Shown here piece by piece: positions 17,362 through 25,438 of a stretch of DNA of 64,000 nucleotides. Every line of letters begins with the position of its first letter. The first letter of the stretch is position 1. The translations under genes and the position numbers were made by a program. Where the stretch lies: NCBI GenBank assembly GCA_947498775.1, contig CANMLL010000011.1, positions 124,001 to 188,000 of the forward strand. The letters are read 5' to 3'. The notes beneath the pieces are model-generated. The model worked only from the letters and a program-made list of their open reading frames with translations, had not been told where the DNA came from and did not search any database. The DNA comes from an uncultured Aquimarina sp. (lineage in GTDB: Bacteria > Bacteroidota > Bacteroidia > Flavobacteriales > Flavobacteriaceae).

Positions 17362-18144
17362 ATGACAAAATTAGAGCATCACAAGGTTGTGAAAATTGAA
17401 GAGAATTCTCTATTTGAGAAAAGGTTGTATGATTTGTTTAAAGCCACGATTAGTGATGAGGTTTCTATCCCTCATTTTAGAAAATTGTTCTCAAAGTTTG
17501 ATAATATGGATATGCATATTATGACAAAAAATGGAAGAGACATTGGGATGTCGTATTTCATGTACTGTAAAAATCCTCAATATAGAAAAGATCTTTATAT
17601 ACGTTTGGGAATCGGTATTATCAAAGAAGAAAGAGGGGGGTCCTTCTTTCCAAAAAGCTTGATATTAAGTAGTATGCTTAGGGCTAAAATGAAGTATATG
17701 TTTAAAAATATATACATGGTAGCCATAACTATGAATCCTATTGTTTATGTTGCCACCTGTAAATATTGGAAGTACACCTATCCTAACCCTAATTTTGAGA
17801 ATCCAAAGTCTATAAAAGATTTAAAAACTAGAACAAAGCGTTTTTTTAATTTTAATGAGATAGAGGAGGATATAATTGGGATACCTTTTTCTATGCCTGA
17901 TATTGAAGATGCAAAGAAAAAGTTTTCGGATACCGAAAGTGATAATGAATTCATAAAATATTTCGCCACAAAGGTCAGTACAAAGGAAACCAATAAAGGG
18001 CTATTGACTTTTATACCAGTAGATTTTATAAATCTATTTATAGTCGCATATAGAAAAACCAGAACAGATATGATGCGATTTTTAAATAAAATTCTTAAGG
18101 AAAACGGAATGCCAATATTTAAGGACTACAATCCTGCGAGATAG
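17362..18144 (+). CDS. Hypothetical protein, possibly GNAT acyltransferase-like (260 aa)
   Basis: A basic soluble protein with no signal peptide. Residues about 55-130 (RDIGMSYFMYCKNP, then LYIRLGIGIIKEERGG and a following helix with KSLILSSMLRAKM) have the strand-bulge-helix rhythm of the acetyl-CoA-binding core of GNAT proteins, and MNPIVYVATCKYWKY looks like the later GNAT segment. The match is by eye only and weak. Nothing shows the substrate. The gene is monocistronic and is followed at once by a terminator hairpin and the dispersed repeat. Confidence 0.6.
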   Translation: MTKLEHHKVVKIEENSLFEKRLYDLFKATISDEVSIPHFRKLFSKFDNMDMHIMTKNGRDIGMSYFMYCKNPQYRKDLYIRLGIGIIKEERGGSFFPKSLILSSMLRAKMKYMFKNIYMVAITMNPIVYVATCKYWKYTYPNPNFENPKSIKDLKTRTKRFFNFNEIEEDIIGIPFSMPDIEDAKKKFSDTESDNEFIKYFATKVSTKETNKGLLTFIPVDFINLFIVAYRKTRTDMMRFLNKILKENGMPIFKDYNPAR

Positions 18145-18171
18145 CATTAGTATACCAGGAAATAAAAAACT

Positions 18172-18204
18172 AAAACACTCTGTACTGAAAGTACAGAGTG
18201 TTTT
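18172..18204 (+). terminator. Intrinsic terminator (first module of repeat copy A)
   Basis: 15-bp perfect stem AAAACACTCTGTACT / AGTACAGAGTGTTTT with a GAA loop, 27 bp after the stop of the preceding gene. A related, less perfect hairpin opens the second repeat copy. Confidence 0.8.
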
Positions 18205-18290
18205 GATACGCAATACATTGCTTTTTTGTTATTTGTTAAAAGTTATTAGGCTACAAATATCAGCGACCGACATATAAAATAACTATTAAC
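18172..18290 (+). repeat. Dispersed repeat, copy A
   Basis: About 120 bp directly after the gene ending at 18144. Its core, 18201-18290, matches the reverse complement of about 56906-56994 with roughly 9 mismatches and one gap over 90 positions. Shared landmarks are TTTTGATACGCA, TACATTGCTTTTTTG, TATTTGTTAAAAGTTA and TATCAGCGACC; the hairpin just before the core is also related (both have ACTCT and CTGAA). No ORF. Confidence 0.75.
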
Positions 18291-18308
18291 TTTTAACAAA
18301 TAACAAAA
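18224..18308. repeat. 21-bp perfect inverted repeat
   Basis: Arm 18224-18244 (TTTTGTTATTTGTTAAAAGTT) is the exact reverse complement of 18288-18308, with 43 bp between. The left arm lies in repeat copy A; the right arm is just past it and has no counterpart in copy B. Confidence 0.8.
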
Positions 18309-18382
18309 TTGAAAAATAGATTTTTTCGAATTACTAAAGTGCTGCAATAAAATTGCTGGGTTTTGAACCCAAATCTGAGACC

Positions 18383-18416
18383 AATAAACCTCACAAGAGT
18401 ACTTGTGAGGTTTATT
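18383..18416 (-). terminator. Intrinsic terminator after the M57-like protease gene
   Basis: 15-bp perfect stem AATAAACCTCACAAG / CTTGTGAGGTTTATT with a 4-nt loop, about 30 bp past the stop of the minus-strand gene. Confidence 0.7.
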
Positions 18417-18448
18417 TATAGGTTTTAAGGTGCGGTCTTTAACCCGGT

Positions 18449-19273
18449 TTAATACAAAAAGTCAAGAGCCGTTTGATCATCTGTATTAAAAGGTCGGTCA
18501 CTTCCGTCAGAACATGCTAGCATCCAGGATGCATCCGATAGGGTAGCTCCCGAAGGTGTTCCTGGAATAAGGTTGGCGCCAACGCCACCATCTCCTTCAT
18601 TATCGGTAGCATCTCCACAAGAAATACTACGGTCAAAATAATCGGTATGTCTAAAACCAATACAATGTCCCATCTCATGCGAAACAATAGTGGCAATGCC
18701 TCCGGTATCAAAACCAAGGTTTGAGAGCCTACCATTCAAAGAAATTGCGTTAAAAGGATCTCCAGATGCCGTTGGGAATCCAGCAGAACCAAGAACTCCG
18801 AAAAATTCCAAGAAAAAGTTAAGCCTGGTTATAGAAATATCTGCATTACCTGAAGAATTGACTCTTTGAAAAGTAATTTCCAAATTTTCATCATTATAGC
18901 GCTGTATCGCAAGATCTACACCAGCTACGGTAGCGGTATTAAATCTTGAACTTACAAATACAGTAATATTTCTTCCGCCATTGGTCGCTACAAGATTATT
19001 GGTGCTGTACTGTTTTGAGTTAACAGAAACGCCTTCAGTTTTGGCTAAATTAAAGATTTGTTTATAGGTAAGCAAAATATCACCCTCTACTATGTAACTT
19101 TCTTCAAATTTAATAGGAGGCTGATCAGTGACGTCGAATCCTGCACTTTCAAGTGCTGCTAAAACTTCGCTTGAAACCTCTTGAATAACTGTCGTTTCTT
19201 CTTCTTGCTCGCAAGCAACAAAAAAAACACTCAACAATACGGTGAGTGCTACAAATAAATTGAGTTTTTTCAT
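18449..19273 (-). CDS. M57-like zinc metalloprotease lipoprotein
   Basis: Predicted envelope-anchored zinc protease of 274 residues. The N-terminus MKKLNLFVALTVLLSVFFVAC is a lipoprotein signal with Cys21. The zinc motif is SHEMGHCIGFRHTDY: H199, E200, H203, Gly206 and H209 fit the extended HExxHxxGxxH metzincin pattern and the Bacteroidota dual-action HEIGH/M57 type. The middle (ITVFVSSRFNT, AIQRYNDENLEITF) fits the usual pro-domain to catalytic core layout. Monocistronic, with a terminator at 18383. Substrate unknown. Confidence 0.9.
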   Translation of the reverse strand: MKKLNLFVALTVLLSVFFVACEQEEETTVIQEVSSEVLAALESAGFDVTDQPPIKFEESYIVEGDILLTYKQIFNLAKTEGVSVNSKQYSTNNLVATNGGRNITVFVSSRFNTATVAGVDLAIQRYNDENLEITFQRVNSSGNADISITRLNFFLEFFGVLGSAGFPTASGDPFNAISLNGRLSNLGFDTGGIATIVSHEMGHCIGFRHTDYFDRSISCGDATDNEGDGGVGANLIPGTPSGATLSDASWMLACSDGSDRPFNTDDQTALDFLY

Positions 19274-19409
19274 AATGTACTATTTAAGTTGATTTTTGTG
19301 TGTCCTAAATATAGAATAAAAAAAACAATTATTCAAGTATAATACTCTGATTTTTAGATAATTACAATGCGTTTTTAATACACAGTATGTAAGGTAAAAC
19401 CATTACACC

Positions 19410-19448
19410 AAAAGATCCCCTTATACCAAGTATATAAGGAGATCTTTT
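19410..19448 (-). terminator. Hairpin downstream of a gene remnant
   Basis: AAAAGATCCCCTTATA (19410-19425) pairs with TATAAGGAGATCTTTT (19433-19448), one mismatch, with A/T runs on both flanks. It would terminate the minus-strand remnant ending at 19477. Confidence 0.55.
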
Positions 19449-19476
19449 TCAATTCGCTTTTAATTAGACTCTATTT

Positions 19477-19629
19477 TTAAAAAGCGAATTCTTTACTGAA
19501 ATATTCACCGTTTTTAATACGAATTCTTGCCTTCGAAGTAAAGGATGAAAAATCAAATACTTGTGTGATTGCCGATTTAGTCGATATAATTTTTGGTGCC
19601 AAAGTATCGCCATTTTTATCGATAACCTC
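19477..19629 (-). pseudogene. C-terminal remnant of a secreted protein
   Basis: A 50-codon open stretch ending in TAA, without a start codon and preceded in frame by TAG. It reads EVIDKNGDTLAPKIIS, then FDFSSFTSKARIRIKNGEYF and ends KEFAF. The alternation (VIDKNGDTL, FDFSSF, RIRIKNGEY) resembles the final beta-domain of small secreted flavobacterial proteins. A terminator-like hairpin follows. The competing frame at 19464-19652 codes for a basic, unconvincing sequence. The call rests on appearance only. Confidence 0.4.
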
Positions 19630-19711
19630 CTAATGATTTTATTCGGATCCATCGATCATATAAAGAAATTGTTAGAGATTTATTGAATAAAAGATTAATT
19701 AAATGAGTAGA

Positions 19712-20371
19712 CTATATCAAATCATTCAACCATGCTTTAAATTGATAGAAATTTTGTGGCGCAACTCCGTGACCGACAGGAAATTCATTAAGTTCTGTTT
19801 TGATGCCTAATTTTGCCAGATGTGCAGGAGCTTTACGTGCCCATTCTACGGGAATTACCTGGTCAACACTGCCGTGGGAACAGTAAATATTTAAGTTAGA
19901 GAAATCGTTTGTAGTATGCCCTTCTTTTAAAATATCCTCGTTGATATATCCGCTAAGCGCTATTACATTTTTCACCTTTTCAGGATAGGAGAGAGCAACA
20001 GAGTAACTTAAAATAGTTCCCTGACTAAAACCTAATAATGTAATGTTGTTAGCATCCAGGTTGTATGCCTGTACAGCTTCATCAATGAAATTGGCAATCT
20101 TATCCCGGGATGATATGGCTTGTTTATCATCACTAAATTTTCCCTGAGAAGCATCAAAATAAATAGCATACCACGCATTTCCATAGGGTTGCATTGGATA
20201 AGGAGCACGTACAGAGATAATAAAAAGTTCTTCGGGTAACTCTGCCGCAAATGAAAAAAGATCGTTTTCGTCACTCCCGTACCCATGAAACATAAACAAT
20301 ACAGGTGTTTTTTCTTTTTTGATTGCTGGTTCTTTGATGATATGATAAAGGGATAATGTTGTTGTTTGCAT
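19712..20371 (-). CDS. Carboxylesterase/phospholipase-family alpha/beta hydrolase
   Basis: Serine hydrolase of the phospholipase/carboxylesterase (YpfH-like) family, 219 residues, cytoplasmic. The oxyanion region is MFHGYGSDENDL, the nucleophile is Ser116 in LLGFSQGTI, and Asp170 (HGSVDQVIP) and His201 (GHGVAPQ) complete the triad. Length and motif spacing are normal for the family. Only 12 bp separate its start from the stop of the upstream membrane protein gene, so the two are probably one transcript. Natural substrate not known. Confidence 0.92.
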   Translation of the reverse strand: MQTTTLSLYHIIKEPAIKKEKTPVLFMFHGYGSDENDLFSFAAELPEELFIISVRAPYPMQPYGNAWYAIYFDASQGKFSDDKQAISSRDKIANFIDEAVQAYNLDANNITLLGFSQGTILSYSVALSYPEKVKNVIALSGYINEDILKEGHTTNDFSNLNIYCSHGSVDQVIPVEWARKAPAHLAKLGIKTELNEFPVGHGVAPQNFYQFKAWLNDLI

Positions 20372-20383
20372 GCTTTTTTGTTC

Positions 20384-20713
20384 TTATTTAATAAATGTAA
20401 ACCACTCCTGAAAATAAGAACCTACCAGTGGTACTGTTTTTTGTTCTTCTTTTATAGCGGTTATTAAACCAAATACCCATAGCACAAAAACAAAAATGTA
20501 AAAAGCAGAAGAGATAGGCCAGGAATCAAAAAAAGTCACCAATACACCTAAGACGTAAAATGAAATATTAATTCCTAATGCCTGCCTAATATGAAAACTT
20601 GTAAACTGGTTTTTGGTATCATTATTCATGAAAAAGGCTATGATGGTCCCGATAATTGTGATATAAGCAACAATAGCTGCCGTTTTTCCTTGTTTTGCGT
20701 AATCTGATTGCAT
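20384..20713 (-). CDS. Small membrane protein, DUF4870-like (109 aa)
   Basis: Short integral membrane protein with about three hydrophobic segments (AAIVAYITIIGTIIAFFM, an IRQALGINISFYVLGVLVTF stretch, and AFYIFVFVLWVFGLITAI). The soluble loop FTSFHIRQALG is typical of the DUF4870/Tic20-like small membrane family. Function unknown. Same strand as the esterase and, with a wider gap, downstream of the dihydroorotase homologue. Confidence 0.82.
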   Translation of the reverse strand: MQSDYAKQGKTAAIVAYITIIGTIIAFFMNNDTKNQFTSFHIRQALGINISFYVLGVLVTFFDSWPISSAFYIFVFVLWVFGLITAIKEEQKTVPLVGSYFQEWFTFIK

Positions 20714-20772
20714 CGTTTTTATTGATTGTGTTTTTATATGATCGATTTTCTTAAAAAAATAGGAGAAAGGGG

Positions 20773-22026
20773 TTACTTTAATACCATTTTTCCGTTTGCA
20801 ACAATACCATAGGCAACTCCTTTTACAGTTTTTCCAACAAAAGCACTGTTTTTTGAGGTTGATAGTATATTGTCTTCAGTAAAAATTGTCTCTCCTTCGG
20901 GATTAAACAATGATAAATTAGCTTTATTGTCTTTATCGATAATTCCCGTTCCTATTCCAAAAATTTCTTTCCCTTTGGTAAGCAAAGAAATCGTTTTTTC
21001 AACTCCTAATATTTTGTTTAATGTACCAAAAGCACTTTCCAAACCAATTGTCCCATATTTTGCACTATCAAATTCTACTTTTTTGTGCTCTATATCAATA
21101 GGTTGATGATCACTGGTAATCATATCTATGGTACCTTCTTGGATTCCTTCTAGTAACGCATCCACATCTTTTTGGGTACGTAGCGGTGGCAACACTTTAT
21201 AGTTAGAATTAAATGAGGTTAATTCTGAATCGGTTAATGTTAGGTGATGTATAGTTGTACTACAGCTAACCTTTATTTTTTTGGCTTTAGCTTCTTTAAT
21301 AAGTGCCACAGACTTTGCGGTAGAAATGGTTGGGATATGTAATCTACCACCCGTATATTCAAGTAAAAACAGATCCCTGGCAACTTGCAGTTCTTCTGCC
21401 AGAGCAGGAATCCCTTTTAAACCTAGTGTTGTACTTTGTTCTTCCTCATTCATGACTCCTTTACCGGCAATGTCGTTTTCTTGTGGAAAAGACAGTACTA
21501 ATCCATCAAAGTTCTGGGTATAAAGAAGTGCAATTTTTAGCAGGTTTGGGTTTTGAATCGCTTTTTTATAATCCCCAAAAACAATTGCTCCTGCTTGTTT
21601 CATATCGTACAATTCTGCCAGATCAATTCCTTCAGATTTTACAGTTAGCGCACCAATTGGATGTACTTCTACCGCATTATTTTGAGCTTTTCCGGTAAGA
21701 AACCCGACAGAAGCACTGGTATCTGTAATGGGTAGTGTATTTGGATTTAGAGCAATGTTTGTAAAGCCGCTTTTGGCTGCAACACTAAGGCCATGATCAA
21801 TAGTTTCTCGTTCTTCATAACCCGGTTCTCCAAAACTCACACTACTATCAAACCAACCTTGCGAGACATGTAAATTATCTAGTTGGACTTCTTTTACATT
21901 ATTTTTAGGATCAATAGCAGTATTTATGTCTGTAATGGTACCATCTTCAATAAGAATATCAACCGTTTGTTGATGAAAAGGAGAGGTTGGGTCAATTACT
22001 GTAGCCGCCTTTAATAAGAAGTTCAT
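20773..22026 (-). CDS. pyrC: Dihydroorotase-like protein lacking metal-binding residues
   Basis: 417 residues of amidohydrolase fold, class I dihydroorotase-like (pyrimidine biosynthesis). The diagnostic metal motif D-x-H-x-H-x-R-E-P-G reads D60-S-S-V-S-F-G-E-P-G69, so both His ligands and the substrate-binding Arg are replaced while flanking residues are kept. Later the fold motifs remain (TSDHQPIDIEHK, IGLESAFGTL). This is what is expected of a non-catalytic homologue such as the PyrC-prime subunit that scaffolds aspartate transcarbamoylase in some bacteria. Role here is inferred. The start overlaps the stop of the upstream BatA-like gene by 4 bp. Confidence 0.88.
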   Translation of the reverse strand: MNFLLKAATVIDPTSPFHQQTVDILIEDGTITDINTAIDPKNNVKEVQLDNLHVSQGWFDSSVSFGEPGYEERETIDHGLSVAAKSGFTNIALNPNTLPITDTSASVGFLTGKAQNNAVEVHPIGALTVKSEGIDLAELYDMKQAGAIVFGDYKKAIQNPNLLKIALLYTQNFDGLVLSFPQENDIAGKGVMNEEEQSTTLGLKGIPALAEELQVARDLFLLEYTGGRLHIPTISTAKSVALIKEAKAKKIKVSCSTTIHHLTLTDSELTSFNSNYKVLPPLRTQKDVDALLEGIQEGTIDMITSDHQPIDIEHKKVEFDSAKYGTIGLESAFGTLNKILGVEKTISLLTKGKEIFGIGTGIIDKDNKANLSLFNPEGETIFTEDNILSTSKNSAFVGKTVKGVAYGIVANGKMVLK

Positions 22027-23948
22027 TTCAGATATTTTAATAATAATATTTCAATTAGCAGGAACATCAACGCAAAAATAACAAACCATTTCCAAAGTTC
22101 ATTGATACTGGTCTCTTCTTTTATCTGATCAAAAAGTTCGGTTACAGAATCACTTATTTCATAATCTGCCGTTGCCGTAAGATCGTAGTACTGTAAATCA
22201 CTCTCTGCGCTATCATAATTATAACTAACGTATTGGATAGTCTTATCTTTATCCTGAACACTATAAATCCCTGCTTTGGTAGGAACTTCTTCTGTTGTAA
22301 TACGAACTTTGGTAGAAAAGCTTTGTTGCAACGGAATACTATTTTCCCGAGCAGAAACCAGTGTCAGTATTCCATCTTGCCCCAGTGCTATAGGAATGTC
22401 GTATGAGTTAACCTGACCGATTGTATACGATATATCTGTAAGTTGCAAGCTTTGTTTTGCGATGTTGTATAATGTAGGAACAATAAGTGGGGAGTTCTTG
22501 AAATTCGAATTTTCGCTATTTATTGCAGCTGTAAAGACATAAACCCTATTGGTTTTGTACAAAAATGCGCTATTATCCTCGAATGATAGAATCACATTAG
22601 AAGCACTGGTAGGGTAGTAACTATTTACTTTTGGATATTGAAAATTGGTGATTTTTTTATCAAATACACCCCGGTATAAAGGATGTGAGAAGTTTATTTT
22701 TGTAATCTTTTTTTCCTGAGTTTTTGGATCTCGTAATCCATCAGCAGAAAAAACACTAAAAAATTGTTGATAGGAAGCCAAATCCCCATTCTGAGAAGGG
22801 ATGATACAAATGGTACCCCCTTGATCAGCAAAAGGCTTTAGCGCATTGATTAATGATACGGGAGTTTGTTTGACTTCGTTGATCACTACAAGATTGGCAT
22901 CTGTTATGTCATTATAATTGAGTGATTCTATAGAGCTACTAATCAAATCAAACTCATCTCTTGTAAAAATGTTTTTTAGGAAAGCATCGTTTGCTTCATT
23001 AATAGCAACTACTTTGATTTTTTTAGGAGCATTTATAGTAAAATACCTGGAGTTATCAAAAGTTATAGTAGGGTCTTCCAGGATTACTCTTCCACGTATA
23101 CGAGTATTTTCATTGAGACGAAATTCGGTAGTGGTTGTACCATTTTCTGGGATAGAAACAGCAGTTTTTGCAATCAATTTATCTTCGTCATATAACGCAA
23201 TTGATGTGTTTTCTGCATTAGCATCAATATTACTTAACAGTACTTTAAGCATTAGCTCATTAGCTACATTACGTTGCAGGTATAAACTATCTATAGCGAT
23301 ATTTTGTTTTGTTACCGGGCGCAATCGTACCAAACTAGTTTGTGTTGTAGCATCAGAAGGTATCGAAAATGCGTCATTTTTTTGCTGAAAATCGGAAACC
23401 ATAATCACTCGGTTAATGGTTTCTGAAGAAGTACCAAGAAGTTGTTTTGCCTTAAGATATGCCGCACGATAAGGAAGCTGATTAGAACTATATTCTAACT
23501 GAAGTAAATCATTCTGAATATCTTTTTTTGAAACATTTACAAACGTTTCAGTATTTGTGAAAAGCGAAAAGGTTTGATCCTCTGGAAGGTCATTAAGAAT
23601 TTCTTGTACTGCTCGTTTCAAAAGTGAACCCTTGGGACCTTTAGCCTGCATGCTGAACGAGTTGTCCAGATATATTGCAGTTTTTGTCTCTTTTCCTACA
23701 ACATTTTCTGATGCTAAATAAGGTTGAGCAAATGCAATGACTATTGCAGTAATTACCAGTAAACGGGTAAGGAGGGTAAGCCATTTTTTGATTTGAGAAC
23801 TTTTGCGAGTCTGAATAGTGACCGCTTTCAAAAACTGTACATTGGTAAAAGCTACTTTCTGAAATCGTCGTAATTGAAATAAATGGACTAGAATAGGAAT
23901 GATAAGTGCAAAGAGCGCATAAAGAATTTCCGGGTGTTTAAACTGCAT
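22023..23948 (-). CDS. BatA N-terminal and vWA domain membrane protein
   Basis: 641-residue membrane protein. The first 80 residues are a BatA-type region: HPEILYALFALIIPILVHLF, the RRFQKVAFTNVQFL block, and a second helix LLVITAIVIAFAQPYLA. A vWA-like domain follows with MIDAS-type DNSFSMQAKG (DxSxS), then beta-rich and class I glutamine amidotransferase-like segments, and a C-terminal helix (WFVIFALMFLLIEILLL). Members occur in aerotolerance (Bat) loci or singly; no moxR or batB is adjacent here. Overlap with the dihydroorotase homologue gene shows an operon. A -7 element lies at 23966. Confidence 0.88.
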   Translation of the reverse strand: MQFKHPEILYALFALIIPILVHLFQLRRFQKVAFTNVQFLKAVTIQTRKSSQIKKWLTLLTRLLVITAIVIAFAQPYLASENVVGKETKTAIYLDNSFSMQAKGPKGSLLKRAVQEILNDLPEDQTFSLFTNTETFVNVSKKDIQNDLLQLEYSSNQLPYRAAYLKAKQLLGTSSETINRVIMVSDFQQKNDAFSIPSDATTQTSLVRLRPVTKQNIAIDSLYLQRNVANELMLKVLLSNIDANAENTSIALYDEDKLIAKTAVSIPENGTTTTEFRLNENTRIRGRVILEDPTITFDNSRYFTINAPKKIKVVAINEANDAFLKNIFTRDEFDLISSSIESLNYNDITDANLVVINEVKQTPVSLINALKPFADQGGTICIIPSQNGDLASYQQFFSVFSADGLRDPKTQEKKITKINFSHPLYRGVFDKKITNFQYPKVNSYYPTSASNVILSFEDNSAFLYKTNRVYVFTAAINSENSNFKNSPLIVPTLYNIAKQSLQLTDISYTIGQVNSYDIPIALGQDGILTLVSARENSIPLQQSFSTKVRITTEEVPTKAGIYSVQDKDKTIQYVSYNYDSAESDLQYYDLTATADYEISDSVTELFDQIKEETSINELWKWFVIFALMFLLIEILLLKYLK

Positions 23949-23965
23949 TCCTGATTTGAGTTTTT

Positions 23966-23973
23966 CAAATATA
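23966..23973 (-). promoter_or_regulatory. -7 promoter element of the BatA-like operon
   Basis: The minus strand reads TATATTTG (TAnnTTTG), 18 bp before the ATG at 23948. Confidence 0.4.
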
Positions 23974-24068
23974 CTATAAGATTTATGAATTACGATTTAC
24001 GAGTAGTGAATTTTTACATGTTTTTATATCAATATCTTTCTATAAGAGTGTATCATAAAAATTAGACG

Positions 24069-24076
24069 TACATTTG
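24069..24076 (+). promoter_or_regulatory. -7 promoter element of the DEAD-box helicase gene
   Basis: TACATTTG, exact TAnnTTTG, 59 bp before the ATG at 24136. No -33 TTG is clear. Confidence 0.4.
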
Positions 24077-24135
24077 CAACTAAATTCAGAAATGGCATTA
24101 GTATAAAATAGATTGTTATTTCTTAAACAGTTTAT

Positions 24136-25368
24136 ATGTCATTTAACACATTAGGATTATCCGATGCATTATTGCGTGCTATCGACAAAAAAGGGTATAC
24201 CACTCCTTCACTTATTCAAGAAAAAGCTATTCCACCTATTTTAGAACGAAAAGATGTTTTAGCATCTGCACAAACAGGAACAGGAAAAACAGCTGGGTTT
24301 ACATTACCATTATTACAAATTTTATCACAGGAGAAAACATTAAGAAAAAGGCCCGTACGAGCTTTAATATTAACTCCTACAAGAGAATTGGCCGCACAGG
24401 TATTGGACAATGTAAGAGCATATAGTGTGTTTCTGGATTTACGTTCGATGGTCATATTTGGTGGGGTCAATGATAAACCTCAAATTAGAGGGTTAAGAAA
24501 TGGTGTAGATATATTAGTTGCGACTCCAGGTCGTTTATTAGATCTACATAACCAAAAAGCACTTTCTCTGGCTTCTATCGAAATCTTAGTTCTTGATGAA
24601 GCCGATCGTATGCTTGATATGGGTTTTCAAAGAGATATTAATAGAATTCTTAATCTATTGCCAAGAAAACGGCAAAATCTATTGTTTTCGGCTACATTTT
24701 CCAAAGAAATTAAACAGCTTGCCAATGGAATTTTACACCGTCCTGTGTGGGTAGAGGCTGCGCCAGAAAATACAACGGCAGAAAAAGTAGATCAAAAAAT
24801 ATATAGAGTAGACCAAAAAAGAAAGACAGAACTCATTATTAAGTTTATAGCTGAAGGAAATTGGCAGCAAGTACTTGTATTTACCAGAACAAAACACGGC
24901 GCGAATCGATTAAGTGAAAAAATGAGTAAAGCAGGAATTACTGCTGCAGCAATCCATGGCAATAAAAGTCAGGGGGCTAGAACGAAAGCTCTGGGAGGTT
25001 TTAAAAAAGGAGCAATTCGTGTACTGGTAGCTACCGATATAGCCGCTCGTGGATTAGATATCCCTTTATTGCCACATGTAGTAAATTTTGAATTACCTAA
25101 CATTTCTGAAGACTATGTGCATAGGATTGGTCGTACCGGTAGAGCAGGAGCTAGTGGAGAAGCAATTTCTTTAGTAAGTCAAGAAGAGTTAAGTTATGTT
25201 AGAGGTATAGAAAGACTTTTGGGTGAAAAGTTACAAAGTGAAATCGTAGAAGGCTTTGAACCAACTACTAGCCCAGAAAGTAATAAGCCAATATCAAGAA
25301 ATAATTATCACAGAAAAACTAAACCAAAAAACAATACTAGAAATTATAATAGAAGATCCAGAAAGTAA
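24136..25368 (+). CDS. rhlE: DEAD-box ATP-dependent RNA helicase, RhlE type
   Basis: RNA-unwinding ATPase of 410 residues. All superfamily 2 motifs are visible in order: Q motif ([14 protein letters not shown]), I (AQTGTGKT), Ia (PTRELAAQV), Ib (TPGRLLDL), II ([12 protein letters not shown]), III (FSATFS), IV/V ([12 protein letters not shown]) and VI ([10 protein letters not shown]). The C-terminal tail after about 375 is basic and Asn/Arg-rich, as in RhlE proteins that act in ribosome assembly or RNA decay at low temperature. Monocistronic and divergent from the BatA-like operon. Confidence 0.95.
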   Translation: MSFNTLGLSDALLRAIDKKGYTTPSLIQEKAIPPILERKDVLASAQTGTGKTAGFTLPLLQILSQEKTLRKRPVRALILTPTRELAAQVLDNVRAYSVFLDLRSMVIFGGVNDKPQIRGLRNGVDILVATPGRLLDLHNQKALSLASIEILVLDEADRMLDMGFQRDINRILNLLPRKRQNLLFSATFSKEIKQLANGILHRPVWVEAAPENTTAEKVDQKIYRVDQKRKTELIIKFIAEGNWQQVLVFTRTKHGANRLSEKMSKAGITAAAIHGNKSQGARTKALGGFKKGAIRVLVATDIAARGLDIPLLPHVVNFELPNISEDYVHRIGRTGRAGASGEAISLVSQEELSYVRGIERLLGEKLQSEIVEGFEPTTSPESNKPISRNNYHRKTKPKNNTRNYNRRSRK

Positions 25369-25438
25369 GACTATCTACGTATTGAAAAAATGTTCTTACC
25401 ACTTCCTTAAATTATAATTAGGACTGACTACAAGAAAT

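Noticed and set aside
18330..18375. A GGGTTTTGAACCC stretch that looks like a tRNA T-arm
   Set aside because: No acceptor stem, D-arm or anticodon arm can be built around it; it is just upstream of a protease terminator.
19464..19652. 62-codon minus-strand ORF beginning MDPNKIIRRLSIKM as a gene
   Set aside because: Basic, low-plausibility composition; the overlapping frame looks more protein-like and better fits a decayed C-terminus.
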